From Colocasia esculenta (Eukaryota > Streptophyta > Magnoliopsida > Alismatales > Araceae), in contig CM024755.1 in NCBI GenBank assembly GCA_014218235.1, forward strand, positions 160,821,941 to 160,885,940: a stretch of 64,000 nt of DNA, written 5' to 3'. A model generated the notes under the pieces. It did no database searches. It was given only the letters and a program-made list of their open reading frames with translations, and was not told the origin of the DNA. Positions 1 through 10,142 of this stretch are shown piece after piece (the first letter of the stretch is position 1; every line of letters begins with the position of its first letter). The position numbers and the translations under genes were made by a program.

Positions 1-1163
1 CAATCAACGGTCTGAGATATATGTCTATATTCTTTCCTGGACTTTTTGGACCCGGAATCAGCAATGAAAGGAACAGATTCTCACGCTTCATGCACATGCC
101 TGGCGGAAGGTTATACGGTGTTAAGAATACTGGCCAACATGAGTAAGATGCCACCGAGCCTCCGAAAGGATTGAAACCATCTGTGCATAAACCAAGCCGT
201 ACGTTGCGTGGATCCCTTGAGAAGTAAGGATGAGTACGGCTAAAATGAGCCCAAGCTTCACCATCGGCAGGATGACTCATTTCACCTTCGTCGCGACGGA
301 CTCTTTCCGCATGCCATGTCATATGTCCAGCTGTCCTCGAGGACATGAACAATCGCTGCAATCTGGGTGTGATAGGAAAGTACCGCAATGACTTATACGG
401 AACATCCTTCTGCTTTGACTTGTCCCCTCTCTTGGGCTTGAACCTATCATGCTTACAAATACAGCATGATGTCTTATCTGCATCCTCTTTGTAGTACAGC
501 ATACAGTGATTCGGACATGCATCAATTTTCATAAAACCAAGCCCCAAATCATTCACCATCTTCTTCGCACGGTAAAGTCAGCAGGTAACCTCTCTGATTG
601 AGGAAGCATGCTCTTGACCAGTAAGAGAAGTCGGTCAAAACAACTCTCGCTCATATGAAATTCAGATTTCAAATTCAATAGCTGCGACACTGCAGACAAC
701 CGTGTATGCTTCTCACAACCATCCCATAATGCTCATCAGCATCTCGAAGTAACTGATAAAATCTCTGAGCTGTATCATTCGGCACTTCTTCATTTGTTTG
801 ATCTTCATGAATATTGAACTCCGGACCAGCAGCATCGACAACCATGTCTACGTACGTACTTGTGGAGGCAAAGTAATTAGCTGGTGCAGACGACTGAATA
901 TTCAACTCACCATGACACGACCATAACTCATAATGGCCAACAAATCCTCTCGTATACAGATGATGCTGCACATCCCATGTCGATATCCACTTTCTGTTCT
1001 TACAAGCCGAACACGGACATCGAATGTTACCCATCGGATCGACTGCTACTGAGGAATTACTCAATGCAAACTGAATAAAACTGTCAACTCCGTCTTTAAA
1101 CTCCTCGGTGACAACTCCATTCACCATTCCACGGTACATCCATGACCGATTCTCATAAGACAT
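1..1163 (-). pseudogene. TNP2-like CACTA transposase, N-terminal part, frameshifted
   Basis: The ORF opens at 1163 (MSYENRSWMYR) and its first 130 residues match the plant transposase-associated domain, including the motif IRCPCSACKNRKW with paired cysteines. After about 725 the reading continues in another frame (GCEKHTRLSAV), and near 585 a second shift is needed to enter the TNP2 core. From about 565 to 1 the frame is open: it reads MKIDACPNHCMLYY, then a CX2C pair (SCCICKH), then MTWHAERVRRDEGEMSHPAD and GLCTDGFNPFGG, a signature of the transposase_21/TNP2 family. The catalytic region runs on past position 1. The protein would excise and reinsert CACTA elements. With at least two shifts it is probably inactive, unless the shifts are sequencing errors. 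Confidence 0.8.
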
Positions 1164-1280
1164 TGTTCCTACACAGATTAAATGTCATGTCACAAGTTAA
1201 AATCCAACAGACCCTCACATCGTTCGAGTAAGTCAAAATGAATAGGTAGGATATATTATTAAGATTATCACTTTTTACCC
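1164..1280. other. CACTA leader next to the transposase start, no gene seen
   Basis: AT-rich sequence between the transposase ATG and the hairpin. It should contain the transposase 5' untranslated region if the start at 1163 is right. I see no convincing promoter motif. Confidence 0.3.
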
Positions 1281-1558
1281 ATCTGTGAATATTTGATCGC
1301 ACTCAGATGACCATTTACTATGTGTTTGTATTATTTGCTGAAAATTTCGGCAGCATCTCCTCACACCTCTCCGATATACCAAAAAATTTTATTGATTTAG
1401 ATATTTTCTTAAACACTTACTAATAAGTGGTTAAGAAAATATTCTAAATCAATAAAGGTATATCAGAGAGGAGTGAGTAGACGCACCCGAAATTTTCAAC
1501 AAATAATACAATCACATAATAAATGACCACCTAACTCCGATCAAACATTCACAGACTG
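1281..1558. repeat. Foldback hairpin with arms of about 135 bp
   Basis: The left arm (1281-1417) and right arm (1423-1558) are inverted copies with few mismatches. The centre is at about 1420, where CACTTAC-TAA-TAAGTGG forms the turn. Examples of pairing are CTGTGAATATTTGATCG against the reverse complement of CGATCAAACATTCACAG, and GAAAATTTCGG against CCGAAATTTTC. The loop is only a few bases. This could be a MITE, a CACTA regulatory foldback, or a source of small RNAs. No terminal duplication is evident. Confidence 0.8.
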
Positions 1559-1573
1559 TCCAAAACGGGACAA

Positions 1574-1650
1574 TTCAAGACTTTGAGTTAGATATACACG
1601 TTCTCATTATTGAAAATAAGACTCGTGCACATCAATCTCAAAGTCTTGAA
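1574..1650. repeat. Second inverted repeat, 14-bp arms
   Basis: TTCAAGACTTTGAG at 1574-1587 is the exact reverse complement of CTCAAAGTCTTGAA at 1637-1650, with a 49-base loop. It lies directly next to the larger hairpin in the CACTA leader. Confidence 0.7.
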
Positions 1651-2047
1651 CGGGAATGTTCATTGACACGGGCTTAACACGCTCTCGTGATGTGTGTGCA
1701 GTGAAAAATTACTATACATGCATAGATCAAATTAAAACCCAAATAAATATGAAAGGAATATGATAACAAAATCATACATGTGAACAAGTGCAATAATAAA
1801 CCAAATTCATACATACATGTACATGAATTACATATAAACATGTGCAATACTAAAGAAATACATTAAAATAAGATGTGTAATACTAATCATTAACTGAAAG
1901 TGAACAATTAAACATAAAAGAAACTAATATCTAGAAGGAAGAGTTTGTACTATTTTTTTTCCTAAATTGGGATGTGTAAATTAAGTTTATTTGATCTACT
2001 CCTCACTTAGTTGTTATGAGGAGTATCTATGTAATTAAACTTCCGCG
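1651..2047. other. AT-rich CACTA leader, no gene
   Basis: A run of low-GC sequence with many ACATG and ATACATG words and stops in all frames. I see no coding signal. Confidence 0.4.
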
Positions 2048-2242
2048 TTATGACGATATGAATGGATAAGTAAATATTACCTGTTGTGCCTGTTTTTCTG
2101 TCACTCCCGATAAATAGCCTTTTATTAGGACGTGACAAATTCTCCCTTCCTTTAGCTCTCCTCCACATCCAGCAAGCCTCAGCAACGCATTAGGGTCGGC
2201 CATGAAGAGGTTAGGGTGTATGTAAGCCTCTAGTGTTTCCAA
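2048..2242 (-). pseudogene. Possible captured host exon, weakly PPR-like
   Basis: A 64-residue minus-strand ORF reads like protein-coding DNA: NALLRLAGCGGELKEG is followed by RICHVLIKGYLSGV. This resembles the rhythm of pentatricopeptide-repeat proteins, where LL.LC...G.L..GR..H..I is common. After the codons for KQAQQ the sequence is CAG followed by GTAATA, which fits a splice donor. The fragment lies in the leader of a CACTA element, a family known to pick up host gene pieces. The assignment is by eye only, and a chance ORF remains possible. Confidence 0.3.
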
Positions 2243-2278
2243 TTCCTACTACAACTTTAATTCCTATTAAATTCTGAG

Positions 2279-2296
2279 TTTCCCTTGCCACTGGCC

Positions 2297-2330
<34 letters not shown>

Positions 2331-2376
2331 TATCTATCTATTATGTATATACATGTATGTATAGATGTAGAGGTAG
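2279..2376. repeat. Left arm of a 1.6 kb-spaced inverted repeat, with (ATCT)n
   Basis: The arm begins TTCCCTTGCCACTGGCC, runs through about eleven ATCT units, and ends in a TATATACATGTATGTATAGA-type segment. The same order appears inverted at 3785-3858. A direct copy of TTCCCTTGCCACTGGCCATC sits at 2389-2408, 110 bp downstream. Confidence 0.75.
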
Positions 2377-2460
2377 ATAGGAATTGGGTTTCCCTTGCCA
2401 CTGGCCATCTCTACGGAGCCAATAGACGATGAGCACTTTGGGAGACACCCCTGCCCCCCC

Positions 2461-2493
2461 TCCTCTCTCTCTCTCTCTCTCTCTCCCTCTCTC
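2461..2493 (+). repeat. (CT)n microsatellite
   Basis: Nearly pure CT dinucleotide run. The overlapping short ORFs are low-complexity and not believed. Confidence 0.9.
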
Positions 2494-2924
2494 CTTTGCG
2501 TCCTTTCGTTTTGCAGTGGTCTGTGTTTTTCTCTCCCTTTTCCTTTTGACTACGACCATCTGTTCTACTTTCTCTTCTCTTCGTTTCACTGGTCTTTTAT
2601 GCCCCCAGACAAGTCACACTGGCAAAAGGGCCGGGGTTCTCCTGACAACTTCCCTATGGAAAAGTTGGGTGCTGCTCAAAAACTTTCGAACTAAATAACT
2701 TGTTGCACTTGCAATTAGCACGTCGGTCGACACAAGATACAATATAATAGATGTTGCAGCCCCCTCATGCATTTTGTATCTGCGCAGACATAAGATAGAT
2801 AATTTTGCAAATGCAGTAAGTTGTTCTCAGAATTTGAGGAAGAACATTTACTTTTACTACGTTTGAACTCTTGGTCTGATCTAAAGGCATCCCATGCGCC
2901 TAAGGGAATGTGTGTGTGTACACG

Positions 2925-2955
<31 letters not shown>

Positions 2956-3784
2956 TTAAAAGGATACTAAAAAATCCTTCTTAACCCTTTTTTTCCCGTT
3001 TCCTTTTCCGTTTCCTTACAATTTCTTTAGTTCAGTACTTTAACCTATTATACTCTTGGTTACTTGCAACAGATAAAGTATGGCATTCCCCATATTAGAG
3101 GCACTCATCAAAACTCTCCCTCCATATTAGCTGCTTCAAAACCATAAGCTAAAGTGTGGCATTCCCCATCAACTAAAGTGAGGCATTAAAGTTGGTGATA
3201 ATAGCTTCTGGATAGTTAATGTAATATTATATTGTGAAATTATTATCTCAATATTTTAAAAGTTTTGTCATCATGTAGAGTCTATTAATATTATATACTA
3301 TATTTTATGATGTAATATTAAACATATTTAGATTTAAATAAGACGTATGCACCAATGTTCTCCGCAAAATATTTACTTAAGAACCAAATGGGTAATTACG
3401 ATTTTTATTTTTACATAAAAATTATTTCATAGAAAACTATTTTTCAATGAAAATATTTTACATGCAATTAAATGGACCCTAAATTAAAGCTACTGAGCAC
3501 ATCGCAGTGGTGGGAGAATGGCCCTCTATGTAATTAGCACGAGGATCTCCAAGTATTGGATGAACATATTTATATAAGTCGGTATTTTTTGGTGCTTAAC
3601 ACGGTTTGCATCAGTACACTAAACAAATGGCCAAATCTGAAGAGGAGCTGTTTCACTAGTAGATCCAATTATGAAGTCGAGAAATTTATTTTGGGAAAAA
3701 AATTACAATGCAACTCACCTATATATTAATTGTTCTCCTAACTAAAAATATTGTGATCGATGTATATACGCTTCAATCAATTAA
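2494..3784. other. CACTA leader segment without a gene
   Basis: The segment contains a (GT)n(GA)n microsatellite at about 2909-2955 and three copies of a TAAAGTRTGGCATTCCCCAT-like word between 3074 and 3190. An AT-rich stretch at about 3395-3482 ends in ATGGACCC and looks like the end of a hAT-type MITE (GGGTCC terminus). Only one end of that MITE is visible. Confidence 0.35.
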
Positions 3785-3858
3785 CTTTATCTACATCTAT
3801 ACATACATGTATATACATAAATAGATAGATAGATAGATAGATGGCCAGTGGCAAGGGG
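3785..3858. repeat. Right arm of the inverted repeat, with (ATAG)n
   Basis: Reverse complement of 2279-2376: CTACATCTATACATACATG, then ATAG units, then ATGGCCAGTGGCAAGG. It has about five tetranucleotide units against about eleven in the left arm. Confidence 0.75.
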
Positions 3859-3999
3859 AAAAGGGCGCCCGAGAGAACCTGCAGCCACATGGTCCACATC
3901 GAGTCATGTCTTCCTCCCTGGAGCTCATATGCATCCAAGACAGGTCGATCATGTGCAAACTCTTGTGTGGATAGGTGGAGGGGATCACCGGGTGGGGGG

Positions 4000-4440
4000 T
4001 TGCACAGGAGGGGGGGAGGGCGGTGGCGGTGGGGGCGCAGAAGGGAGAGGGGTAGTGGCAGGGTGGGGGGGGGGGGTTGCACAGGAAGGGAGGGAGGGTG
4101 GTGGCTGTGGGGGGTAGGAGGGGGAGCGGTAGTGGCGGGGTGGGTGGGGGTTGCACAGGAAGGGGGGGAGGGGGGGCGGTGGCGGTAGGGGCGCAGGAGG
4201 GGGAGGGGTAGTGGCGGAGTGGGGGGGGGGGGCTTGCACAGGAAGGGGGGGAGGGCGGTGGCGGTAGGGGCGCAGGAGGGGAAGGGGTAGTGGCGGAGTG
4301 GGGGGGGGCTTGCACAGGAAGGGGGGGAGGGCGGTGGCGGTAGGGGCGCAGGAGGGGGAGGGGTAGTGGCGGAGTGGGGGGGGGGGGCTTGCACAGGAGG
4401 GGGGGAGGGCGGTGGCGGTGGGGGCGAGGGGGTGTACATA
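4000..4440 (+). repeat. G-rich minisatellite, about 78-bp unit, six copies
   Basis: The anchor TTGCACAGGA recurs at 4000, 4077, 4151, 4234, 4310 and 4389, giving periods of 74-83 bp. Each unit also has GGCGGTGGCGGT, a CGCAGGAGGGG block and GGGGTAGTGGCGG. Long G runs dominate the plus strand. The big proline/serine-rich ORFs on the minus strand here are products of this repeat. GC-rich repeats in a CACTA leader have parallels in other En/Spm elements. Confidence 0.9.
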
Positions 4441-4580
4441 CCGGCGGTGGCAGAGCACGGCGGCGGCGGCGGGGCCGGTCGGGGCGGAGGGCCGCGGCGG
4501 CGCGGCAGGCGGCGGGGCGGTCGGGGCGGAGGGCCGGCGGCGGTGCGGCAGGCGGCGAGCGGCGACGGTCGCGGCGACGA

Positions 4581-4593
4581 GGAGAGGAGAGAG

Positions 4594-4630
<37 letters not shown>

Positions 4631-4642
4631 GAGAGAGGAGAG

Positions 4643-4705
<63 letters not shown>

Positions 4706-4750
4706 GGGAGAGGGAAAAAGAGAGAGAGAGAGAGCGGGAGAGGGAAAGAG
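4581..4750 (+). repeat. (GA)n microsatellite with GGAG interruptions
   Basis: About 170 bp of almost pure GA, with the longest clean run at about 4648-4703. It makes the Arg-Glu and Ser-Leu ORFs on the two strands meaningless. Confidence 0.92.
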
Positions 4751-4779
4751 GGGGGTTTCGCGGGGACAAGGTATAGTAG

Positions 4780-4984
4780 AGTTACCGACGGATATTCCGA
4801 CGGACATATGTCGTCGGCATATCCGTCGGTAGTTTTCATTACCGACGGAAATTCTGACGGAAATATTTCTGTCGGAACTACCGACGGATATTCCGACTGA
4901 CATATTGCCGTCGGATATCCGACGGATTCGACGGAAACTAATCCGTCGAAAATTTCCGTCGGTATCCCGCTTTTTCTTGTAGGG
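4780..4984 (-). repeat. CACTA subterminal repeats and terminal sequence
   Basis: At least ten copies of CCGACGG or CCGTCGG in both orientations lie between 4782 and 4964, many extended as TTACCGACGGATATTCCGAC. They are followed by the terminal TTTTTCTTGTAG at 4971-4982. Such arrays bind the CACTA transposase in known elements. This is the strongest evidence for the element type and for its right boundary. Confidence 0.75.
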
Positions 4985-5943
4985 TTGTGCAAGGTTACTA
5001 TGCTGTTACTCGGAAAGTTACGTGCATGTTCCTTAGATCTCATCTATACTCGACTCGCTCAACTATTCACGTCACTCTACTATCTCGTCTATCCTCTAGT
5101 TGATCTCATCTAAGCTTGGTACTCTCTTTTTGGCCATTAAATGATTGATTGTCTACGATAAAAATATGACTATGCTAGGCAACATTATAAGGCCAGATCG
5201 GTCCTTGGGAGGAGCACCTGAAAGGCATAACTCGTGGGGGTCTAATGATCTAGGTGATGGCAACACCTAACGCATGAACATGCAAGATTTAATCTATGGC
5301 AATCAATTAATCAACCAGTCAATTATTGTTTACTTGAATCTCGTGGTTGAAGAATATCGACAACACTTGCTATCGGGACTTGTGCACTGTTGTGCAACTT
5401 TACTTGTTATCTTGTTTACGGCCATTCGATATCAACACTTGTCATGCTATACTCGTGCCTTGTGCTATTGTTTCTCGTTATCGTGTACCAATACTTTCTA
5501 TATGTTTCTCGTTACTCTCTCTAGTTATCCTGCTTTATAAGACATTAATCACTTAAAGCATGCTGATCCTGAGATTTAAGTCCTACTGGGCGTTATCAAT
5601 CACCCTGCGTTATTTGTCGTTGTGTTCTCAGGTGAGCGAGGATGAACCATACACTCAAGAGGACGGGAACGACTTGGAGTGATGTCTTGAGTACCTAGTG
5701 TCCTATTGTTAAATTTAGCGTTGTAGTAGTTAGGTTTGAAGTTCAGTCTTTTGCTTTATTCCAATGTAATCGGGCCCAATAGGTTGGCTCTTGATATAGG
5801 TTGTAACTAGACATTCGAAAGATTATTAATGAATGAAATTGTTTTAGTATTTATTCTTGTTCAATGGTTTGATGTCTAGTACTCGCTCTATACCGTTCAC
5901 TTGCAACTGCCTTCGCGCTCCGATATCCACGTTGGGGCGTGAC
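4985..5943 (+). other. Unassigned; possible LTR remnant ending TTGGGGCGTGACA
   Basis: No coding signal. The last bases (ACGTTGGGGCGTGACA) look like the 3' end of a gypsy-type LTR, and a CTCGTTATC-type word recurs around 5460-5525. No second LTR or clear target duplication was found, and the start is not defined. Confidence 0.25.
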
Positions 5944-6285
5944 AGAGTAGTTGTAGAAGTTTGAACTAAAACACAGAAATCACAACTTAAAAACTTTGGT
6001 TAGTGAATGTGATAGTGTGTGATAGGGAGTAGTAGTGCGGAAGCAAATTTAAACAATCACACAAGAACACAGAAAATTTTATCCTAGTTCGGTACTTCAT
6101 AGAAAGAAGACCTACATTCAGTTCCCAAGAAAAATCTTGGGATTTCACTAACCGAGGTACAATCCCCCCAAGGATATACAAACCCCCAGCTCCTCGCTGG
6201 TCTCTTCCTTTCCGATTAGGAAGGAAACTCACTTCTCTTACAGCTCAAGAAGCCACCCTCCTGGAACAAACCTCAGTGCAGTTCT
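5944..6285 (-). mobile_element. Copia LTR fragment, 3' part (left piece of a split LTR)
   Basis: On the minus strand this matches the 3' part of the LTRs in the tandem array (for example 19000-19330): a GCACTGAGGTTTG-like word, a GAAATCCCAAGA-type block, then CTTCCGCACTACTAC. The other piece is at 17182-17778. The two pieces join at the duplicated pentamer GTTCT where the gypsy element inserted. Confidence 0.7.
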
Positions 6286-8515
6286 TGTAACGACCCGAGA
6301 ACCCGACCCTCGGCCCACGCCGAGGACCCGATTTTCGCGATCGCCGCCACGGATCGGGGGAACCGGAAGGGCTATAACACACGTCTGATAGCATATGTAA
6401 CGGAAGGTAAACGTCAACTGCTAAGCTAGAAGCGTACAAGCGGAAACAGGAAAGTAAAGTGAGACCACTGCGTACCGCCTAAGTACAGTCCCAACGCATG
6501 CACACTAGTACAAGTAAGGAAAAAGGGGAGAGACAAGTCCCTTAGGGGCATACCCCGAGGGTGATGTACACTGAGAGGGGGAACCGCTGCTAGCTACGGG
6601 GACCAAGACTACCGCCCCATCTCCTCCGCCCGACGCGCGCCCTGCCGCGCTGGGAAGACTCACCTGGAAAACAGAGGGATGAGCTTCACAACAGCAGCTC
6701 AGTAGGGACTACCAATCTCCTACTGGCTCTAATCAGGCAGAGGAACATATACAACTATTAATAAGGAAAGACGACAGTTTATATCTTTCTACCTAGAAAA
6801 GGAAGTGCGGAAGCGAAGCTAAAGCTAACACGGTACGAAAGTACTCTCGGTCGGAAACTACTACGACTGCTCGTCGTGACCATCACACGGCTAGTAACAC
6901 AGATGGAGGGGACTCCGCCTGGACAGAGAACACTAGCTATGGAAAGCACCACCACTAGTCAAACGGTCAGGTGCGTTCACAGACGTCTTATCCTCGACCT
7001 AGGTCCTGGCCCTCGCGTCTCGTCAGAGCGAGGTAGGACACGGTAACACAAAGTAACCGCCGTAGTCTGGCCGGACTACGATCCCACGCCTGGCCTCTCT
7101 AAGCGGTTCCGGGGCCGCAAAGAGTGAGGCAGTGAGAAGAAGGACTGCTGGCCTGCGCCGGGTAGAACTCCAAACTGTCCTCGCGTCCCAGACCAACCAC
7201 GAGAGCTCTGTAAGCGACTCACACGCCACTGTCCTAACCACCGTTTTCCCTTCAGCTCCAGAGTCCGCCTAGGTGGCTGCCAACTCGAGCACACTCGTAG
7301 CCCGGAGTACTCCCTCAACAGGCTCCCGAGGACGGGGGTCCCAGGTAACGGTAACAACCTCTCGCGCGGGACAAGCCCTCAAGTGCCACGCACCAGGCGA
7401 ACGACTAGTGTGAGACCGTACTAGGGAACTAGCACAAGTGCCACGGGTACAGTAGAGCGGAAAACGGAAGCGGCGGAAGCACAACCTGCCTCTGGACTGA
7501 GAAGACGACATAGGCCTGTCACCTTCTCAATGCGACATAGGCCATGTCGCCTTCTGAATGCGACATAGCCCCTGTCGCATTACCAGTCAGAAGGTGACAC
7601 AGGGTTGTCGCATTCAGGCCAGTCGGGGGTTCCAGAGATTCTTCTTCCGGAACCTCCCCGAAACGAGAGAAACGCTACACGGCGAGGGAGGGGAGCTGCT
7701 TATCATGCTTGAAGCTAGTAAAGCATTCAAACCACCCTCAAACACCCAAGAACATGGATTCTACGCTCGGAGGAAAACCTTACTCACACGAGCATGGAAA
7801 CTCTCACTCCCCAACCCCAAACCACAAGAAAACACGCTTGCAGGGGAAGGGGAGCATGCTGGGCGAGAGGATCAAGAGTCTACCTCCACGCGAAGAACGA
7901 ACCCTTTGGGCCTTCTCGTAGGTAGAAACGTCTCCTCCTCGCACCGCACGGCACGAACGCGACCCTGCACAAACGGAGCGACACCCTCCTCAGCACGGCC
8001 GCCTCACACAGGGGAGGCACCCCCAACACCGCCGAACTCCGAGAGGGCGAGAGGGAGAGAGGGGAAAGGAAAAACACGCGAGAGGGAGAGAGCTCGGGCG
8101 CCCGGGTTTAAGCCCGGATCCTGAGAAGGCGACACACCTTGTGTCGCATTTGGGAACCAGAAGGCGACAGTGGGTGTGTCGCCTTCAAGAAGGCGACTAC
8201 CCCTGTCGCAATGCCACTGACAACGGTCAAATCTCGGAATTTGAAAAAGTGAAGGCGACAGCCATCTTGTCGCGTTCACCCGACACCGCCAGAGCCGTAC
8301 TGACACAAAGGACGCCTGTCACGTCTGTCAGACTGCGTCTGGGGCGACGCGATGGGAAGGCGACATAGGCCATGTCGCCTTCAAGAAGGCGACATACCCC
8401 CTGTCGCCATATGAAGTAGAAACAGACACCGACGCGATCGGAACCACGTCGCGACAGTCGCCCTACCGCGACCAAGAGGACGGGGCCAAGGGCCCAAGGG
8501 GGCCGGGGTGTTACA
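6286..8515 (-). repeat. 3' LTR of the gypsy element
   Basis: Runs from TGTAACGACCCGAG to GGGGCCGGGGTGTTACA, 2230 bp. It is closely similar to 14932-17176 with scattered one-base indels. Two zones (about 7502-7615 and 8120-8460) are built from GGCGACA...TGTCGCC inverted pairs. Confidence 0.95.
7502..8460. repeat. GGCGACA / TGTCGCC motif arrays in the 3' LTR
   Basis: Words such as AAGGCGACATAGGCCATG and its partner TGTCGCCTTC alternate, each pair able to form a short stem. Clusters lie at 7502-7615 and 8120-8460. The other LTR has the same at 16145-16265 and 16785-17120. Confidence 0.8.
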
Positions 8516-8579
8516 ACCCTCCCTCCTTAAAACATTTCGTCCTCGAAATGAAAACAACTCGGTTTCAACCCGAAAGATG

Positions 8580-9148
8580 ACAAAAAGGGAGATCACCACA
8601 TAGCGATCAATCAAATAAGTAAGAAAACTGCTCCGGCATCTCATCCTCGTGCTCCCAGGTGGCTCGCCAACCGACGCGGTTCTGCCAACGACCTTAACCA
8701 GCGGAATCTGCTTCCTGCGCAACTGCTGAACTCTGCGGTCGATCACTCTAACTGGGTACTCTGGCACTGACAAGTCTGGCGCTACCTCTAGCTGCGAGTA
8801 GTCCAACACGTGCGAAGAGTCTGCAACGTACCTCCTGAGCTGCGAAATGTGGAAAACGCTGTGCACACCTGCTAGCTCTGCCGGAAGACTCAGCCTGTAA
8901 GCTACCTCGCCGACCCTCTTGGTAATAGGGAAAGGCCCGATGTACCTCGGACTGAGCTTTCCTTTCTTACCAAACCTCATGACCCCTTTGGTTGGCGAGA
9001 CCCGCAGGAAGACCAGGTCACCGCCGCTGAACTCTAGCGGTCTCCTGCGGACATCCGCATAACTCTTCTGCCTGCTCTGTGCTGCCCGAAGCCTCTGCCT
9101 GACCGAACTGACTATCTCTGCACACTGCTGCACTAACTCTGGCCCCAA
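8580..9148 (-). pseudogene. Integrase C-terminus and chromodomain of the gypsy element, frameshifted
   Basis: The minus-strand ORF carries the post-integrase module (FGKKGKLSPRYIGPF, then VFHISQLRRYV), typical of chromovirus integrase C-termini. It runs into VRVIDRRVQQLRRKQIPLVK, the start of a Tekay-type chromodomain that steers integration to marked chromatin. Near 8690 the frame slips by one base. The expected aromatic and acidic residues of the domain are found in the neighbouring frame down to about 8620. The remaining ORF toward 8381 runs into the LTR and is not meaningful. Confidence 0.8.
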
Positions 9149-10130
9149 AGCTGCCTCTCACCAACCTCGAACCAGTGAAGCGGAGTCCTGCACGGGCGAC
9201 CATACAAAGCCTCGTATGGCGCCATCTCGATGCTCGAGTGATAACTGTTGTTATACGCGAACTCTACCATCGGAAGGTGAGACTCCCAATGCCGCTCCAG
9301 TCTAAACAGCACGCTCTCAGCATATCCTCCAGTGTCCGAATGGTCCGCTCTGACTGACCGTCTGTCTGAGGGTGGTACGCTGTGCTAAACCTCAACTCTG
9401 TACCCAGTGCTCTCTGAAGACTGCGCCAAAACCCTGACGTGAACTTCGGATCTCTGTCGAAACGACTGAAACTGGGATCCCGTGCAACGAAACAACTCTG
9501 TCCATGTACAGCCTGGCTAACCTGTCCACTGACCACGACATCTGATCGGAAGGAAGTGCGCTGCCTTGGTCAAACAATCCACGATCACCCAAATACCATC
9601 ATGCCTCTGCGGGGTACGGGGCAACCAACACAAAGTCCATGGTGATGTCGTCCCACTTCCACACAGGAATGGGCAATGGCTGCAACTCACCACCAGGACG
9701 CTGGTGCTCAGCTTCACCTGTTGACAGGTAAGGCACCGAGCAACAAACTCTGCCACGCCCCTCTTATCCCTGGCCACCAGAATGACCTCCTCAAACAATG
9801 GTACATCTTGGTGGAGCCGGATGAACGACATACTTCGACCTGTGAGCCTCTGACAACACTGCCTCACGAACCTCCTCTGGAACGTACAAGCGGCCTCTGA
9901 ATCTGACCTCACTGTCTTCACTGAGCTCAACGTCCGGCATCCGCAAAATGTCTGCTAACTCCGCATCTGCTCGCTGCGCCTGCAACACCTGCCTGAACAG
10001 TGATGGCTGAACTGACAAACTGGAAGCCACTGCACGGTCTCTGGTCCTCGACGGACGAACACTCCCTGGGACAGCTCCTCGAACAGCCTCCACTCTCTGA
10101 CCATCAGCGAACTCAAGCGCACGCACCTAC
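9149..10130 (-). pseudogene. Integrase of the gypsy element, fragmented
   Basis: Pieces in several frames give the order of a gypsy integrase. FVARCLTCQQVK (zinc-binding end) is at about 9785-9800, then WVIVDCLTKAAHFLP (core, first acidic residue) near 9560, and STAYHPQTDGQSERTIRTLE near 9350. The HHCC region extends upstream to about 10130. At least three frame changes are needed to read through. It would cut and join LTR ends to chromosomal DNA. It is followed by the C-terminal/chromodomain piece. Confidence 0.75.
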
Positions 10131-10142
10131 TCAACGTATCGG

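Larger units (their letters stand above)
1..4984 (-). mobile_element. CACTA (En/Spm-type) DNA transposon, 5' part, truncated by window edge
   Basis: The element is read from a TNP2-type transposase on the minus strand at 1-1163 and a terminal sequence near 4971-4984 that ends in TTTTTCTTGTAG, the reverse complement of the CACTACAAGAAA-type terminus. Next to that terminus lies about 190 bp rich in CCGACGG and CCGTCGG, as expected for subterminal transposase-binding repeats. The final two bases read GG rather than TG, so the terminus is mutated or clipped. The 3' half lies left of the window. The 3.6 kb between transposase start and terminus is long for a CACTA leader and holds a hairpin, a possible captured gene fragment and simple repeats. 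Whether all of that is original element or later insertion is inference. Confidence 0.65.

Noticed and set aside
3395..3482. hAT-type MITE
   Set aside because: One end (ATGGACCC) fits, but I could not find the opposite terminus or an 8-bp duplication, so it is only mentioned within the spacer entry.
3777..5043. Long overlapping ORFs on both strands (up to 368 codons)
   Set aside because: They are translations of the G-rich minisatellite and GA microsatellite (Pro/Ser/Leu/Arg/Glu runs) and are open in several frames at once.
5274..5556. Short plus-strand ORFs of 69-88 codons
   Set aside because: No protein-like features; they sit in an unassigned stretch that probably belongs to an LTR.
7558..8124. 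188-codon plus-strand ORF
   Set aside because: It lies within a gypsy LTR and the matching place in the other LTR (16191-16772) is broken. GC-rich sequence with few stops explains it.
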